From: Acidimicrobiia bacterium
GTDB lineage: Bacteria; Actinomycetota; Acidimicrobiia; Acidimicrobiales; Aldehydirespiratoraceae
Direction: 5' to 3'
Length of the DNA: 64,000 bases
Assembly (NCBI GenBank): GCA_022821685.1
Contig: JAJEDD010000034.1
Location: 184,402 to 248,401 of the forward strand
Shown here: one piece after another, positions 61,209 through 64,000 of the stretch
Position numbering within the stretch: position 1 is the stretch's first letter
Layout of the letters: each line of letters begins with the position of its first letter
The notes under the pieces: model-generated
Told to the model about the DNA's origin: nothing
The model's input: only the letters and a program-made list of their open reading frames with translations
The model's database searches: none
Translations under genes and position numbers: made by a program

Positions 61209-63822
61209 GTGACTGTGGATGTTCGCGACGCATGCACGCCGCGCGATGATGTGCTGGCGGGTGGCCTCGAGGACCGGCATTTCGCGGCTCAACTCGATCA
61301 GGTCGTGATCGGCGCGACCGGCTATGAGGCATACGCCGACGCCGAGCAGTTCTTCGCACTGACCTACCCGACCGAGGGACTCAAGGATCTGCTGTCGAGT
61401 ACCTTCGCCCGGCTCAACCCGCCCACCGCTGCCGCGCCGGGGGGGGGTCAGGCGCTGAGATCCATCCGGGCGCTCAGCACGCCGTTTACCGCTATGAGAC
61501 CTCCTTCGGGGGCGGCAAGACTCACGGCCTGATCGCCCTCTGGCATCTGGCGCGGGGTGCCCGGCCGTCCAACGTTGCAGACTTCGTCGAACCGGCTCTG
61601 CTGCCCGACGACCCGTGCGCGGTGGCCACCGTGGTCGGCGACAGCCTCGACCCGCTCAACGGCCTGACCGATCCGGCCACCGGGGTCACCACATTCACGT
61701 TCTGGGGTGAGATCGCCCGTCAGCTTGAACTCGATGCTGACCTGGCCCGGCGCTTCGAGCGCAGCGACCGTGAGCGCACCGCCCCCGGCAAGCAGATGTG
61801 GCTCGACGCCTTCGAGGAGCGCCCGACGCTGATCGTGATCGATGAGCTGGCTCTGCATCTCGCCCAGCTCGCAAGCTCGGCGAATGTAGATGTGCATCGC
61901 CAGGAAGAGTCGACCATCGCCGCCCTCAAGGTTCTCTTCGAGGCGGCGACCGCCGCGCCGCGGGTGCGACTGATCTTCACGCTGGCGACCGGCACATCGG
62001 CCTTCGACACCCAGACGCAAAGGCTCGAGCAGGCCATCTCGAGCGTGTCGGTGGAGGGCGCCAGCCAGGCCGCCCACGACGTGATGGCCCGCTCCAAGGG
62101 TGCGGTGGGGCGCCCCGCCGACGACCACGAGATCGGCCACATCCTGCGCCGCCGCCTGTTCGCCGCAGTCGACGAGGCAGCAGCCGAGGCGACCTTCTCT
62201 GCCTTCAAGGACGCCTATGCCCGCACCGCGCAACTCGATTCTCAGCTGCTCGGCGCGGCGGAGACCGACCCTGCCTCGTACTGCGAACGCATCAGGGCCT
62301 GCTATCCGTTCCATCCCGCCCTGATCGACTGCCTCGACAAGCGCATTGGGCCGCTGCCAGGGTTCCAGCGCGCCCGCGGGGCGCTCAAGCTGCTGGCCGA
62401 GTCGCTGGCCGTGCTGTGGGCCGAAGCACCTGCGCAGCGCACGCCGCTGCCGATCATCAACCTGGGCGACCTGCCGATGCACGCCGCGCCGGTGCGGTCG
62501 TGTATCACCGGCGGGATCGGCCGTGCCGAACTCGATCCACCCGCCGAAGCCGACTTCGCGGGCGAGACCGCTCACGCCCGAGCCGTCGATTCGAGACGCT
62601 GGCCGCGGCAGCGAATGGCAGGGCGCTGCTGCACCACGGTGTTCTGCCACAGCGTTGCCGGCGACTCCGCCGGGGCGACGGCCTCGGACGTATATCTCGG
62701 AACTGTGCGCCCCGACGAGGAGCCCGCGCTAGCCCCTGAAGCGCTCGCTGAGGTGCTCAAGGTTGGATGGCACCTTCATTCCGAGGGCGGACGCTGGCGC
62801 TTCCGGGTTGAGCCCAACGCCAACAAGATCGTCGCCACCGAGACGGCCAACGTGTCGAACTCTGAGGTCACCGACGAGCTCGAGTCCAAGATCCGCAAGC
62901 TGTTCGCCACCTCGGGCTCGTTGCGGGCGGTGCATTTCCCGGCCGCGCCCGCTGATGTGGCCGACGAGGCCCGGCTGCAGCTGGCGGTGATGAGCCACGC
63001 CGATGCCGCGGTTGCGCGGTCCGGCGGGGTGCCTCCACCTCTGGTGCGCCGGATAGCGGACCGCAGCGGCACTGCGGAGACGGTTCGCACGTTCCGCAAC
63101 GGCGTGGCGTTCGTGGCCGCCGACAGCGGTGGCATCGACGCGGCCCGCGAGAAGATCCGCTTCGAGCTGGCTGCGAGACGAGTGCTGGCACCCGGTCGTG
63201 GCAACAACTTCAGCGCCGAGGTGTCCAAGAAGCTGCGGGCGCTGGCCGACGAGGCGGAACTGGCTTCGCGCACCGCGTTGGGCCGCGCCTACCAGAACGT
63301 CTGGTGGCCTGAGCGCAGCGCCGACGACGGCGGAGTGCAGCTGCGTGCCATGTCGCTGCCGCCTGCAGAGCAGGGCAAGGCGAGCGGCTCGCTGTCCGAG
63401 CGCGTGCTGGAGCTGATGCGCCAGTACCACAAGGTGAGCGACAAGCCGCCGGCCACCGACGCGTTGGCACGCTCGTCGGGATTCGCCAACCGCGGCGAGA
63501 TCTCTACGGCTGGCTTGGCCGAGTCGCTGTGGCGCGACATGACACAGGCGGTGGTGCTCGACCCGGCTCGGATCATCCAGGCGATCGAGGCCGGTATCCG
63601 CAACGGAACCTGGGTCTGCCACGACAAGGAGTCGGGTGCAACGCTCACGAGCGATCAACCCGCTGGTGGCACCGTTCGGATCGCGTCGGAAGTGGTGCTC
63701 TACAGCGAGGCCCGCGCCGGCCAGCTCGGCCTGCTGCCTAAGCCTGAGCTAGCCGATCCCGCCGACGACGATGCAGGGCCTGGCTCGCCCGGCAGCGAGC
63801 CGGGCACCGACATACCGGAATT
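61209..63822 (+). pseudogene. DUF499 (PglY-like) ATPase, frame broken at a G9 tract
   Basis: The first frame (GTG 61209 onward) encodes the DUF499 N-terminus: DVLAGGLEDRHFAAQLDQVV then FFALTYPTEGLKDLLSSTFA. At G9 (61439-61447) it leaves register. The downstream frame (from about 61454) carries AEIHPGAQHAVYRYETSFGG, Walker A FGGGKTHGLIALWHLA, LIVIDELALHLAQLA, LRRRLFAAVDEA and the rest of the family, open to about 63820. One extra G (or two fewer) would restore a single reading frame. DUF499 ATPases include PglY and occur in phage-defence islands with DNA methyltransferases. The frame stays open to the window edge, but composition changes near 63820. Confidence 0.8.
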
Positions 63823-63912
63823 TGTCGGGTGTTTCGCGTTTTGTCAGGTCAGAGGGGGTGCGCCGGTGGGGTGTTTCCACTACATCGGCGGTCGCGGCGG
63901 GGGTTGGCCGGT

Positions 63913-64000
63913 TCAGGTGATGGTGGCTTTGTCCCAGTTGCGGGTGTCGGTTCCGATGGCGGTGAGGGCTCGGGCCTGGAGGGGGGTGCGTCGGGTGGTG
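63913..64000 (-). mobile_element. Possible insertion-sequence end with transposase C-terminus
   Basis: On the minus strand a frame enters from the window edge and ends RALTAIGTDTRNWDKATIT at a stop (63913-63915), resembling the C-termini of transposases. The region 63823-63912 is T- and G-rich, unlike the surrounding gene, and holds two TGTC(A/G)GG motifs (about 63827, 63843) that could be a terminal repeat. Family not assignable from this fragment. Confidence 0.4.

Noticed and set aside
62580..62650. Possible second frameshift in the DUF499 gene
   Set aside because: An alternative frame looks protein-like for about 20 codons, but the main frame (RWPRQRMAGRCCTTVFCHSV) fits the family and stays open on both sides.

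Overview
The window is dense, GC-rich (about 70%) chromosomal DNA from an actinobacterium. Gene order around smc/ftsY/ffh and around the Mec-like peptidase/cysM/rph/rdgB follows the order known from Mycobacterium tuberculosis. Extreme GC, abundant GTG/TTG starts and a TANNNT promoter box placed 6-9 bases before many start codons point the same way. My guess (inference) is a free-living, probably uncultivated Acidimicrobiia-type lineage.

Layout. 1-3.9 kb: a CoA-transferase, a small membrane protein, a cold-shock-like protein and ATP-dependent PEP carboxykinase. 4-23.9 kb: the conserved housekeeping run fakA-like, recG, rsmD, coaD, SepIVA-like, DUF177, rpmF, plsX, acpP, rnc, a MutM-like gene, smc, htrA-like, ftsY, ffh, rpsP, khpA, rimM, trmD, rplS, yraN, largely joined by 4-base stop/start overlaps. 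23.9-29 kb: two tiny reverse-strand genes, a cytochrome c, comM, dprA, a DUF4258/DUF2283 pair and xerC. 29-36.9 kb: a branched-chain-amino-acid-type ABC importer built from multi-domain fusions, its lipoprotein, and a TauE-type exporter. 37.2-39.7 kb: a DUF4143 ATPase remnant touching the 3' end of tmRNA, a PQ-loop protein, smpB and a Mec-like JAMM peptidase. 39.7-46.9 kb: a MaoC-hydrolase fusion, an MFS exporter, cysM, rpmB, rpmG, an MBL phosphodiesterase, rph and rdgB. 47-54.6 kb: a small lipoprotein, VapBC-like pair, SDR, tRNA-Leu, clpP, an RNA methyltransferase, rpe, enoyl-CoA hydratase, tRNA-Val, a MazF-like toxin and a hydrolase. 54.7-60.6 kb: an oligopeptide-binding lipoprotein, an acyl-CoA synthetase, an ArsC-like gene with an in-frame UGA, a ferredoxin and a ferredoxin reductase. 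60.6-64 kb: an aspartic protease and a DUF499 ATPase of the type found in phage-defence islands, with its frame broken at a G9 tract and followed by what looks like the end of an insertion sequence.

The most striking items are: (1) an apparent selenocysteine version of an ArsC/Spx-fold reductase at 58756-59130, UGA exactly at the catalytic cysteine and a 7-bp hairpin with a GGUC loop just downstream; (2) the DUF499 gene broken at a homopolymer; (3) a MutM-like protein between rnc and smc that has lost nearly every catalytic and zinc-binding residue; (4) a dispersed repeat family (about ten loci) that supplies start codons to neighbouring genes; and (5) local duplications of gene junctions and start sites (caiB/membrane protein, rph).

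All functional calls come from reading the protein sequences; nothing was searched against a database.
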